A DNA stretch of 64,000 nucleotides, taken from NCBI RefSeq assembly GCF_003205495.1, contig NZ_QJRX01000001.1:124001-188000 (forward strand), read 5' to 3'. This document shows positions 11,813 through 20,049 of the stretch, one piece after another. The position numbers and the translations under genes were made by a program. Each line of letters opens with the position of its first letter. Position 1 is the first letter of the stretch. The notes beneath the pieces were generated by a model that was not told where the DNA came from, made no database searches, and saw only the letters and a program-made list of their open reading frames with translations. The stretch is from Aquipseudomonas alcaligenes (lineage in GTDB: Bacteria; Pseudomonadota; Gammaproteobacteria; Pseudomonadales; Pseudomonadaceae).

Positions 11813-12340
11813 TCAGGAGGCCAGAGGCTTGTGCGGGCGGATGCAGGTGGGGCCGGCACGCTTTTCGACGGCCGCTTCCACTTCCGCGCGCAGGCCGAGC
11901 AGGAAGCCCAGCTCGGCGACCACGAACAGCGGGCCGACCACCAGGCCCATCAGGTCGTCGACGAAGGCCGGCTTGCGCCCCTCGTAGTAGTGGCCGATGA
12001 ACTGGATGATCCAGCCGACCACGAACAAGCCGAGGCCCGCGCCCAGCCAGACCAGGGTGCCCTGTTGCGCCAGCGCCGCGCCGGCCCACAGGCACAGGCC
12101 CAGCAGCAGCGCCATGACCAGGCCGAAACGCAGGTCCAGGCGCAGGTAGAAGATCCCGGCGGCCAGCGCCGTGAGCAGCGCCGGCGAGGCCCACAGGCCG
12201 GCAACCTCCCAGCCCGGGCGCGACAGCAGCACGGCCACCGCCACCACTATCATCGGAATGCCGATGAAGTGGCTGAAGATGTTGCGCCGGTCGCGGTGGT
12301 ATTCGGCATACTGGCCGAGATGGTCGACGAGGGTTTTCAT
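11813..12340 (-). CDS. DUF962 / Mpo1-like membrane protein
   Basis: The 175-residue protein carries the family signatures YHRDRRNIFSHFIGIP near the N-terminus and IQFIGHYYEGRKPAFVDDL in the middle, with about four hydrophobic helices. Yeast Mpo1, in this family, is an iron-dependent dioxygenase of 2-hydroxy fatty acid alpha-oxidation. The conserved His residues (YH, SHFIG, GHYYEG) are all present here. The bacterial substrate is unknown. It is convergent with nothing and divergent from the Crp-family gene at 12425. Confidence 0.85.
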   Translation of the reverse strand: MKTLVDHLGQYAEYHRDRRNIFSHFIGIPMIVVAVAVLLSRPGWEVAGLWASPALLTALAAGIFYLRLDLRFGLVMALLLGLCLWAGAALAQQGTLVWLGAGLGLFVVGWIIQFIGHYYEGRKPAFVDDLMGLVVGPLFVVAELGFLLGLRAEVEAAVEKRAGPTCIRPHKPLAS

Positions 12341-12424
12341 TATCGGAGTTCCTCAGCAAGGCAGGCTTGGTGGCATCATCACGCCAGCCCCCGGTGCACG
12401 ACTGTCAGCTAGGCGACAAAGCCC

Positions 12425-13117
12425 ATGAGCGAGAGCCCATCCCACTATCGACCCCTGCTGGAACACGGCCAGTGGTTCAGCCACCTGTCGCCGGCGCTGC
12501 GCGACACCCTGCTGGGCGAGGCGCGCCTGCTGCGCCTGGAGCCGGGGCAGCGCCTGTTCCGCCGCGGCGACCCGCCCTGCGGCCTGTACGCGGTGCTGGA
12601 GGGCATGATGCGGGTCGGCGCGGTCGGCCGCGACGGCAAGGAGGCGCTGCTGACCCTGGTCGAGCCGCCCTACTGGTTCGGCGAGATCTCCCTGTTCGAC
12701 GGCCAGCCGCGCACCCACGACGCCTATGCCGAGGGCCCGACCCTGCTGCTGCAGGTGCCGCAGGCGGCGCTGCTCGCCCTGCTGGCCCGCGAGCCGGGCC
12801 ACTGGCGCGACTTCGCCCTGCTGATGAGCCAGAAGCTGCGCCTGGCGTTCATCGCCCTGGAGGAGATGAGCCTGCTGCCGGCCGCGCCACGCCTGGCCCG
12901 GCGCCTGCTGATGATGGCCGAGGGCTACGGCGAGACCGGCCCGCGCCGGGTGCTGCACCTGGCCCAGGAGCAGCTGGCGCTGATGCTCGGTCTGTCGCGA
13001 CAGACCACCAACCAGATCCTCAAGGAGCTGCAGGCGCGCGGCGCCCTGCACCTGACCTACGGCGAGATCGAGATAGTCGACGTGGAGCTCCTGCGCCAGG
13101 CCGCCGGGGTCGCCTGA
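12425..13117 (+). CDS. Crp/Fnr family transcriptional regulator
   Basis: The 230-residue protein has an N-terminal cyclic-nucleotide-binding-like domain (residues about 20-130: GQRLFRRGDPPCGLYAVLEG, FGEISLFDG) and a C-terminal winged helix (LAQEQLALMLGLSRQTTNQILKEL). Arg and other cAMP-contact residues are not clearly conserved, and there is no N-terminal Cys cluster, so it is neither a canonical Crp nor an Anr. The ligand is unknown. It is divergent from the DUF962 gene with an 84-bp spacer. Confidence 0.88.
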   Translation: MSESPSHYRPLLEHGQWFSHLSPALRDTLLGEARLLRLEPGQRLFRRGDPPCGLYAVLEGMMRVGAVGRDGKEALLTLVEPPYWFGEISLFDGQPRTHDAYAEGPTLLLQVPQAALLALLAREPGHWRDFALLMSQKLRLAFIALEEMSLLPAAPRLARRLLMMAEGYGETGPRRVLHLAQEQLALMLGLSRQTTNQILKELQARGALHLTYGEIEIVDVELLRQAAGVA

Positions 13118-13124
13118 GCGCGCC

Positions 13125-14342
13125 TCAGCCAGCGGCCAGCAGCGGCTGCGGTATGCGCAGGAGGAATTCCGGGCGCAGGCCGAGCATGCGCGCCGGGCGG
13201 CTCTCGGCCAGCTCGCCGATGCTGCGGCTGGCCGGCAGGCCGAGCAGCTGGCCGCACAGGTTGAGCACCAGCGCCTCGCGCGAAAAGACACCGGCACCCA
13301 GGCCGTAGAAGGCGGCGATCAGCTCGCGCAGGCCGAACGGCAGGCGCCAGCGGATGCGCAGCGCCGAGCCGAAGCCGGCTGCGCGCTGGCGCAGCGCCTG
13401 CTCGATCTGCTCGTTGCCCAGGGCGCCACCGGCGTCCTGCCAGTCCTGCAGGCAGCGCAGCAGGGCCAGCTCGCCGATGTTGTGCAGCAGGCCGGCGGTG
13501 TAGCACAGCTCATGGTCGAGGCGCAGCTGCGCCGCCAGCCAGTGGGCCAGCTCGGCGCTGCGCTGGGCGCGCTCGCCGACCACGCCGGCCAGTTCGGCCA
13601 GGCGCGGGTCCTGCAGGCGCGCACTGCGCTGCAGCGCCAGTCCCAGCACCAGGTTGAGGGCACGCGCCACGCCCAGGCGCTGCAGGGCCTGGGCCAGGGT
13701 CTGGCAGATGCCGCCGCGCTGCTCGGCGGCGCTGTTGGCGGCAGCGATCAGGCGCGCGGTGATCTGCGGGTCGCGGGAGAATTCGCGGGCCAGCTGGCCC
13801 AGGTCGGTCTCGCTGGCTTGCAAGCTGTTGGCCACCGCGCCGCGCACGTCGGCCAGCAGCGGCGCGCCCTGGCCTTCCTCGCGCACGCCGTCGAGGTACT
13901 GCTCGAGGTCATCCACCAGCAGCGGTGCGGCGACAGCGGCACCGTCGTTGCTGGCGGCCGGCAGCAGGCCGGCCAGGCGCTGGCGCAGGTGTTCGGCATT
14001 GAACGGCTTGGCCAGGTAGGCCGCCGGCGCCAGCGGCAGCACGGCGCGCACGCTGCCGGCGTCGACGCGGTTGCTGATCAGGATGTACGGCATGGCCGGC
14101 GTGCGCGGGTGGCGGCGCACCTGGCGCAGCAGCTCGATGCCATCCAGCCCCGGCAGCTCGCCATCGGCGATGATCAGGTCGGGCAGGCGCCGGCGGCAGC
14201 GCGCCAGCGCCGCCTCGCCATCGCTGCAATGCTGCACCCGGGCATCGCTGCGAATATCCAGCACCAGCTGGGTGAGCAGATCGGCGGTCCAGGGGTCGGC
14301 TTCGGCTATGAGAACTTCCGGTACTGCAGCCGGGGCGGACAT
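13125..14342 (-). CDS. Response regulator with HDOD output domain
   Basis: The 405-residue protein has a receiver domain at about 8-130 (EVLIAEADPWTADLL, phospho-acceptor Asp in LIIADGELPG, PYILIS, YLAKPF) and an HDOD domain from about 175 (SLQASETDLGQLAREFSRDPQITARLIAAANSA). HDOD domains are HD-like but usually non-catalytic and mediate signalling contacts. No DNA-binding domain is visible. No kinase gene is adjacent, so it is an orphan regulator. It converges with the Crp-family gene, 7 bp away. Confidence 0.85.
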   Translation of the reverse strand: MSAPAAVPEVLIAEADPWTADLLTQLVLDIRSDARVQHCSDGEAALARCRRRLPDLIIADGELPGLDGIELLRQVRRHPRTPAMPYILISNRVDAGSVRAVLPLAPAAYLAKPFNAEHLRQRLAGLLPAASNDGAAVAAPLLVDDLEQYLDGVREEGQGAPLLADVRGAVANSLQASETDLGQLAREFSRDPQITARLIAAANSAAEQRGGICQTLAQALQRLGVARALNLVLGLALQRSARLQDPRLAELAGVVGERAQRSAELAHWLAAQLRLDHELCYTAGLLHNIGELALLRCLQDWQDAGGALGNEQIEQALRQRAAGFGSALRIRWRLPFGLRELIAAFYGLGAGVFSREALVLNLCGQLLGLPASRSIGELAESRPARMLGLRPEFLLRIPQPLLAAG

Positions 14343-14487
14343 GGGGACCTCAATGATGGCGAAATAATGGCGTCATGTTTGCGGCGCGCATTCTACCTGC
14401 CGCAAGTGTCCAGACCAGTGCCGGCCGACGAAATGCTGGCCGCTGGGTCAGACTATCTAAACGCGCCGTCGCGGCCCGCGCACGGTG

Positions 14488-15048
14488 TCATTTCGCCGCA
14501 GCCAGGCTGGCGCCGATCAGTGCCCGGCTCGCGGTCAGCACCTCTTCCTGGCACTGCGGCGTGGCCAGCATGCGCGCCACCACCAGGGCGCCGACGCACT
14601 GGGCGAGGATGGCCCAGGCCAGCTGCGGGTCCTCCAGGACCTCGCCCCAGGCCTGCTGCAGGCGCACCAGCCAGTGCTCGGCGCGCGCCCGCACGGCGAG
14701 GTCGGCCCGGGCGATCTCCGCACCCAGGGTGGGGATGGCGCAGCCGCTGTCCGGCTGCTCGACATGCGCCATGCTCAGGTAGCTGGCAAGGCAGCGCTGC
14801 AGCCGCTCGCGGCCGGCTTCGCCATCGCCGAGCCTCTTCAGGCTGTGGCTCAGCTCGCGCTCGACGATCTCGGCGAACAGCTCGTCCTTGGAGGAGAAAT
14901 GCCCGTAGAAGGCGCCTCCGGTGAGGCCGATGGCCTTCATCAGGCCGTCCACCCCGGTCGCGGAAAAACCGCCGCGCTTGGCCAGCGCGCCGCTGCTGGC
15001 CAGCAGCTTCTCGCGGGTCTGGGCCTTGTGCTCGGCGGAATAGCGCAT
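14488..15048 (-). CDS. TetR family transcriptional regulator (AcuR/NemR-like)
   Basis: The 186-residue protein has an N-terminal TetR helix-turn-helix (KAQTREKLLASSGALAKRGGFSATGVDGLMKAIGLTGGAFYGHFSSKDELF). This form, with GLTGGAFYGHF, is typical of regulators controlling reductases for reactive electrophiles. The start at 15048 (MRYSAEHK) gives the usual length; the 15087 start adds an atypical extension. It is divergent from the SDR gene, with a perfect palindrome between them. Confidence 0.88.
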   Translation of the reverse strand: MRYSAEHKAQTREKLLASSGALAKRGGFSATGVDGLMKAIGLTGGAFYGHFSSKDELFAEIVERELSHSLKRLGDGEAGRERLQRCLASYLSMAHVEQPDSGCAIPTLGAEIARADLAVRARAEHWLVRLQQAWGEVLEDPQLAWAILAQCVGALVVARMLATPQCQEEVLTASRALIGASLAAAK

Positions 15049-15100
15049 GATGGAACTCCTGCTTGACGGATGTCGGAAGCTTAGCATAACGTCCGTTAAC

Positions 15101-15114
15101 TAAACGATCGTTTA
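15101..15114. promoter_or_regulatory. Perfect palindrome, probable TetR operator
   Basis: TAAACGATCGTTTA is a perfect 14-bp palindrome in the 84-bp divergent spacer between the TetR gene and the SDR gene. A related half-site (ACGTCCGTTAAC) lies just upstream, which may extend the operator. Binding is inferred. Confidence 0.6.
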
Positions 15115-15132
15115 TCAAAAGAGGTGAGCGGC

Positions 15133-15861
15133 ATGAGCGACAAGAAAGTGGTCCTGGTGATCGGCGCGGGCGACGCCACCGGCGGCGCCATCGCCAAGCG
15201 CTTCGCCCGCGAGGGCTATGTCGCCTGCGTGACCCGGCGCAGCGCCGACAAGCTGCAGCCGCTGGTCGACGAGATTCGTGCCGGCGGCGGCGAGGCCCAT
15301 GGCTTCGCCTCCGACGCACGCAAGGAAGAGGAGGTGGCCGCGCTGGTCGAGGGCATCGAGCGCGACATCGGGCCGATCGAGGCCTTCGTCTTCAACATCG
15401 GCGCCAACGTGCCGTGCAGCATCCTCGAGGAAACAGCGCGCAAGTACTTCAAGATCTGGGAAATGGCCTGCTTCTCGGCCTTCCTCACCGCCCAGGCGGT
15501 GGCGCGGCGCATGGTCACCCGCGGGCGCGGCACCATCCTCTTCACCGGCGCCACCGCCGGGCTGCGCGGCGCCGCCAACTTCGCCGCCTTCGCCGGCGCC
15601 AAGCACGGCGTGCGCGCCCTGGCGCAGAGCATGGCGCGCGAACTGGGGCCGCGGAACATCCATGTCGCCCACGTGGTGGTAGACGGCGCCATCGACACCG
15701 CCTTCATCCGCGACAGCTTCCCCGATATCTACGCACGCAAGGACCAGGATGGCATCCTCGACCCAGCGCACATCGCCGACAACTACTGGTTCCTGCACAC
15801 CCAGCCGCGCGATGCCTGGACCTTCGAGCTGGATCTGCGCCCCTGGATGGAGCGCTGGTAA
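15133..15861 (+). CDS. Short-chain dehydrogenase/reductase
   Basis: The 242-residue protein has a variant nucleotide motif VIGAGDATGGAIAKRFA at the N-terminus and an N-terminal FNIGAN in place of NNAG. The usual SDR YxxxK motif is not in its normal form: the sequence reads FAAFAGAKHGVRALAQSMA, with Phe/Ala where Tyr is expected, so it belongs to a divergent SDR subgroup. The ATG at 15133 is preferred over the in-frame GTG at 15124 because GAGGTG then sits at ribosome-binding distance. Divergent from TetR and followed by the isomerase gene. Confidence 0.85.
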   Translation: MSDKKVVLVIGAGDATGGAIAKRFAREGYVACVTRRSADKLQPLVDEIRAGGGEAHGFASDARKEEEVAALVEGIERDIGPIEAFVFNIGANVPCSILEETARKYFKIWEMACFSAFLTAQAVARRMVTRGRGTILFTGATAGLRGAANFAAFAGAKHGVRALAQSMARELGPRNIHVAHVVVDGAIDTAFIRDSFPDIYARKDQDGILDPAHIADNYWFLHTQPRDAWTFELDLRPWMERW

Positions 15862-15933
15862 CGGCTGGCTGCGCGCCGCTCGCTCAGCCTCGACTCCAGG
15901 CCGATAACAACAAGCACAAAAGAGAGCAACTCC

Positions 15934-16530
15934 ATGAGCAAGACCGTCGAGTTCTACTTCGATTTCGGTAGCCCCACCACCTACCTGGCCTGGACCCAGC
16001 TGCCCAGGCTCTGCGCCGAGGAAGGTGCCACCCTGGTGTACAAGCCGATGCTGCTCGGCGGGGTGTTCCAGGCCACCGGCAACGCCTCGCCGGTGACCAT
16101 TCCGGCCAAGGGCCGCTTCATGCTGCAGGACCTGGCGCGCTATGCCCGGCGCTACCAGGTGCCGCTGCAGTTCAACCCGCACTTCCCGATCAACACCCTG
16201 CCGCTGATGCGCGCCGCGGTGGCCGTGCAGCAGCGCCTGCCGGAGCGTTTCGAGGCCTTCCTCCAGCTGATCTTCGAAGCCATGTGGGTGCAGGCGCGCA
16301 ATCTCGGCGACCCGGCCGTGCTGGCCGAGGTGCTGGCCACCGGCGGCTTCGATCCTCAGCAGCTGCTGGGGCTGATCGCCGAGCAGGCGATCAAGGACGC
16401 GCTCAAGGCCAACACCGACGAGGCGATCAAGCGCGGCGTGTTCGGGGCGCCGAGCATGTTCGTCGGCAACGAGCTGTTCTTCGGCCAGGACCGCCTGGAC
16501 TTCGTGCGCGAGGCGCTGCAGGCGGGGTGA
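15934..16530 (+). CDS. DsbA-fold 2-hydroxychromene-2-carboxylate isomerase family protein
   Basis: The 198-residue protein begins VEFYFDFGSPTTYLAW, the NahD/GST-kappa signature in which Ser binds the glutathione thiol. It ends with GVFGAPSMFVGNELFFGQDRLDFV, typical of the family. Members use glutathione as cofactor for isomerisation in aromatic degradation. No naphthalene pathway is present here, so the substrate is unknown. It lies 72 bp after the SDR gene and is probably in the same TetR-controlled operon, suggesting a glutathione-dependent detoxification role. Confidence 0.88.
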   Translation: MSKTVEFYFDFGSPTTYLAWTQLPRLCAEEGATLVYKPMLLGGVFQATGNASPVTIPAKGRFMLQDLARYARRYQVPLQFNPHFPINTLPLMRAAVAVQQRLPERFEAFLQLIFEAMWVQARNLGDPAVLAEVLATGGFDPQQLLGLIAEQAIKDALKANTDEAIKRGVFGAPSMFVGNELFFGQDRLDFVREALQAG

Positions 16531-16585
16531 GATCTTTTCTCACCCCCGTCCCAGCCCGCGAAGCGCTGCAGGCCTGAGCGCTGGT

Positions 16586-16644
16586 GTAGCCCGGATGCAA
16601 TCCGGGGACGGTGTTGTCTGCTTCCCGGATTGCATCCGGGCTAC
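16586..16644. repeat. REP-type inverted repeat (copy 1)
   Basis: The left arm starts GTAGCCCGGATGCAATCCGG and the right arm is its perfect 21-bp complement, separated by 17 bp. Related copies are at 27313-27371 and 30295-30343. The element is intergenic and non-coding, typical of pseudomonad REP/REPIN sequences. Confidence 0.8.
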
Positions 16645-16658
16645 AGGAAGCGGCAGGT

Positions 16659-16686
16659 AAAAAAAGACCCGCCGAAGGGCGGGTCA
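16659..16686 (-). terminator. Rho-independent terminator of gabT
   Basis: Read on the minus strand, GACCCGCC-CTTC-GGCGGGTC is followed by a run of T. It lies about 100 bp after the gabT stop. Confidence 0.85.
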
Positions 16687-16787
16687 TGAGGGAGACGCCT
16701 GGCCTGGTGAGCCACAGGCGAATCGGGCATCGCCCCGCGAGGGCGACACGCAGGATCGAGGCTCCCGACGTGCGGGAGCCATGACGC

Positions 16788-18065
16788 TTAGGCCAGCTCG
16801 TCGAAGCACTCGGCGACGATGGCGATGCCTTTTTCCAGCTGGGCATCCGGGATGGTGACCGGCATGAGGAAACGGATCACGTTGTAGTAGGTGCCGCAGG
16901 ACAGCAGGATCAGGCCCTTCTCGCGCGCACGGGCAACGATCTTGCCGACCAGCTCGGCGGCCGGCTTGTTGTGATCGCCACCCTCGAACAGCTCGATGGC
17001 GACCATCGAACCCAGGCCGCGCACGTCACCGATCACCTTGTGCTTGGCGGCGATGGCATTCAGGCCAGCCTTGAGCTTCTCGCCCACGGCCTGCGAACGC
17101 TCCAGCAGCTTCTCTTCGTCGAATACCTTCATCACGGCCAGGGCCGCGGCGCAGGCGATCGGGCTGCCGGCATAGGTGCCGCCCAGGCCGCCGGGGGCGA
17201 TGCTGTCCATGATCTCGGCCTTGCCGCACACGCCGGAGATCGGGAAGCCGCCGCCGACCGATTTGGCGAAGGTGGTCAGGTCCGGCACGATGCCCAGCTG
17301 CTCGGTGGCGAAGAAGGTGCCGGTACGGCCAGCGCCGGTCTGCACTTCGTCGGCGATCAGCAGGATGCCGTGCTGGTCGCACAGGGCGCGCAGGCGCTGC
17401 ATGAACGGCTTGGAGTTGACGTAGAAGCCACCCTCGCCCTGCACCGGCTCGATGATGATGGCGGCGATGTCCTGCGGCTGCGCGTCGTTCTTGAAGATGC
17501 GCTCGATGCTGGCGATCGACTCGTCTTCGCTGATGCCATGCAGCGGGCACGGCGCCAGGGCGCGGAACACACCGCCCGGCATCAGGCCCATGCCGGCGGA
17601 ATAGGGAACCACTTTGCCGGTCAGGCTCAGGGTCATCATGGTGCGGCCGTGGTAGGCGCCGGTGAAGGCGATCACGCCGGCGCGGCCGGTGGCGGCACGG
17701 GCGATCTTCACGGCGTTCTCGACGGCCTCGGAGCCGGAGGTGACCAGCAGGGTCTTCTTGGCGAAGTTGCCCGGCACGCGCTTGGCGATTTCCTCGCACA
17801 GGGCGATGTAGGGCTCGTAGGCCAGCACCTGGAAGCAGGTGTGGGTCAGCTTGGTCAGCTGCTCCTGCACGGCGGCGATCACCTTCGGATGCAGGTGGCC
17901 GGTGTTCAGCACGGCGATGCCGCCGGCGAAATCGATGTACTCGCGGCCGTCGACGTCCCACACGGTGGCGTTCTCGGCGCGCTCGGCGACGATCGGGTGG
18001 ATCTGGCTGACGCCACGGGCCACGGCGGCCTGGCGACGTTGCAGGAGGGATTCGTTCTTGCTCAT
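16788..18065 (-). CDS. gabT: 4-aminobutyrate aminotransferase
   Basis: The 425-residue protein is a class III PLP-dependent aminotransferase. It shows SGSEAVENAVKIARAATGR, AYHGRTMMTLSLTGK, the EPVQGEGGF segment, the LIADEVQTGAGRTG Asp that binds the PLP nitrogen, and the Lys region TTFAKSVGGGFP. It moves the amino group of GABA to 2-oxoglutarate, giving succinate semialdehyde. The start at 18065 (MSKNESLLQRRQ) matches family length; the longer frame is spurious. It follows gabD on the same strand after 202 bp. Confidence 0.97.
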   Translation of the reverse strand: MSKNESLLQRRQAAVARGVSQIHPIVAERAENATVWDVDGREYIDFAGGIAVLNTGHLHPKVIAAVQEQLTKLTHTCFQVLAYEPYIALCEEIAKRVPGNFAKKTLLVTSGSEAVENAVKIARAATGRAGVIAFTGAYHGRTMMTLSLTGKVVPYSAGMGLMPGGVFRALAPCPLHGISEDESIASIERIFKNDAQPQDIAAIIIEPVQGEGGFYVNSKPFMQRLRALCDQHGILLIADEVQTGAGRTGTFFATEQLGIVPDLTTFAKSVGGGFPISGVCGKAEIMDSIAPGGLGGTYAGSPIACAAALAVMKVFDEEKLLERSQAVGEKLKAGLNAIAAKHKVIGDVRGLGSMVAIELFEGGDHNKPAAELVGKIVARAREKGLILLSCGTYYNVIRFLMPVTIPDAQLEKGIAIVAECFDELA

Positions 18066-18267
18066 TGTGGTCCTCATAAGCCGCAGTTCACGGCTCGTTC
18101 CAAGGATGATGACGGGGCGGGCGACGCTGCAGCTAACGATGATCGAACTGCCGTCTACCCGCTGGCCGTCGGCTGGGTTAGCCGGTGCCACCACCGGAAA
18201 CGCCGACGCCGGGTGACCACGACTCCTGCCTGTCACCCGACACCCACGGATTCGTTACCCGGGCGGC

Positions 18268-19719
18268 TTATACGCCGCCGAGGCACATGTATTTGATCTC
18301 GAGGTAGTCCTCGATGCCGTACTTGGAGCCTTCGCGACCCAGGCCGGAAGCCTTCACGCCGCCGAACGGCGCCACCTCGGTGGAGATCAGGCCGGTATTG
18401 ATGCCGACCATGCCGTACTCCAGGGCCTCGGCCACGCGGAACACGCGGCCCAGGTCACGGGCGTAGAAGTAGGAAGCCAGGCCGAACTCGGTATCGTTGG
18501 CCAGGCGGATCACTTCGGCCTCGTCCTTGAAGCGGAATACCGGGGCCAGCGGGCCGAAGGTCTCTTCCTTGGCCACGGCGGCGTTGTTCGGTACGTCGAC
18601 CAGGATGGTCGGCTCGAAGAAGCTGCCGCCCAGGGCGTGCGGCTTGCCACCGAAGGCCAGCTTGGCGCCTTTGCCCAGGGCGTCGGCGATGTGCTCCTCG
18701 ACCTTGGCCACGGCCTTGCTGTCGATCAGCGGGCCGGTGGTGGTGCCTTCTTCCAGGCCGTTGCCGATCTTCAGCTTGGCCACGGCCGCCTTGAGCTTGT
18801 CGACGAAGGCGTCGTACACGCCGTCATGCACGTACAGGCGGTTGGCGCAGACGCAGGTCTGGCCGTTGTTGCGGTACTTGGAGATCAGCGCGCCTTCCAC
18901 GGCGGCATCCAGGTCGGCGTCGTCGAAGACGATGAACGGCGCGTTGCCGCCCAGCTCCAGGGACACCTTCTTGATGTCGTGGGCGCATTCGGCCATCAGC
19001 TGGCGACCGATCTCGGTGGAGCCGGTGAAGGTCAGCTTGCGCACGATCGGGTTGCTGGTCAGCTCGCCGCCGACTTCGCCGGCGCTACCGGTGACCACGC
19101 TGAACACACCGGCCGGGATGCCGGCACGCTGCGCCAGTTCGGCCAGGGCCAGGGCGGAATACGGGGTCTGCGAGGCCGGCTTGAGCACCATGGTGCAGCC
19201 GGCGGCCAGGGCCGGGCCGGCCTTGCGGGTGATCATCGCCGCCGGGAAGTTCCACGGGGTGATGGCCGCGGTCACGCCGATCGGCTGCTTGATCACGATG
19301 ATGCGCTTGTCCGGCTGGTGGCCGGGGATGGTGTCGCCGTAGATGCGCTTGGCTTCCTCGGCGAACCACTCGATGAAGGAGGCGGCATAGGCGATCTCGC
19401 CCTTGGCCTCGGCCAGCGGCTTGCCCTGCTCCAGGGTCATCAGGCGGCCCAGGTCGTCCTGGTTGGCCATGATCAGCTCGAACCACTTGCGCAGCTTGCC
19501 TGCACGCTCCTTGGCGGTCAGCGCACGCCAGGCCGGCAGGGCGCGCTCGGCGGCCTCGATGGCGCGGCGGGTCTCGGCGCGGCCCATCTTCGGCACGCTG
19601 CCGAGGATCTCGCCCGTGGCCGGGTTGTTCACGGCGATGGTCTGGCCGCTGTCGGCGTCCAGCCACTGGCCGTCGATGAAGGCCTGTTGGCGGAACAGCT
19701 GGGCGTCTTTCAGTTGCAT
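18268..19719 (-). CDS. gabD: Succinate-semialdehyde dehydrogenase
   Basis: The 483-residue aldehyde dehydrogenase has TPWNFPAAMITRK, the Glu of SLELGGNAPFIVF and the catalytic Cys of NNGQTCVCANR. The ending APFGGVKASGLGREGSKYGIEDYLEIKYMCLGG is characteristic of GabD. It oxidises succinate semialdehyde to succinate. The start at 19719 (MQLKDAQLFRQQ) is the family start. It is the upstream gene of the gabD-gabT pair. Confidence 0.97.
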   Translation of the reverse strand: MQLKDAQLFRQQAFIDGQWLDADSGQTIAVNNPATGEILGSVPKMGRAETRRAIEAAERALPAWRALTAKERAGKLRKWFELIMANQDDLGRLMTLEQGKPLAEAKGEIAYAASFIEWFAEEAKRIYGDTIPGHQPDKRIIVIKQPIGVTAAITPWNFPAAMITRKAGPALAAGCTMVLKPASQTPYSALALAELAQRAGIPAGVFSVVTGSAGEVGGELTSNPIVRKLTFTGSTEIGRQLMAECAHDIKKVSLELGGNAPFIVFDDADLDAAVEGALISKYRNNGQTCVCANRLYVHDGVYDAFVDKLKAAVAKLKIGNGLEEGTTTGPLIDSKAVAKVEEHIADALGKGAKLAFGGKPHALGGSFFEPTILVDVPNNAAVAKEETFGPLAPVFRFKDEAEVIRLANDTEFGLASYFYARDLGRVFRVAEALEYGMVGINTGLISTEVAPFGGVKASGLGREGSKYGIEDYLEIKYMCLGGV

Positions 19720-20049
19720 GGCGTTCTCCTGTACGCGCCACCACGGAGGCAAGGCAGTAAGGGCATAAAGGTAGCCCGCCAAGAGGCGGGCGGGCGTTTG
19801 AAATGTCAAACGAATCCTAGGGCCAGCGTCGACAAAGGGCAAGAGCCTTGTTCGATAAAACCAACAAAATAACCAAAAAGTATGAGGGCCACGCCGCTCC
19901 CCGATATTTCCCCGCCAACCTTGCGGCAGCCATGGCCGGAGTTGGATCGCAGGGTCGCCGCGGGTAGCGCTGCCGGCCGCCCCACGTGTTCGATATAAAG
20001 AACGCCCATATCACAACGGCCTGTAGTGCCGTTCGCCACACGCTACAGC
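19720..20049. other. 330-bp intergenic region upstream of gabD
   Basis: No ORF is supported. The region is relatively AT-rich between 19840 and 19880 and should hold the gabD promoter. A hairpin with 7-bp stem GCCCGCC / GGCGGGC at 19773-19790 lies in the expected gabD leader without a T-run. I saw no convincing -24/-12 sigma-54 element. Confidence 0.45.

Noticed and set aside
15124..15132. GTG start for the SDR gene
   Set aside because: The GAGGTG at this place is better used as ribosome binding site for the ATG at 15133.
19720..19900. Sigma-54 promoter before gabD
   Set aside because: No TGGCAC-N5-TTGC element with correct spacing could be found on the minus strand.
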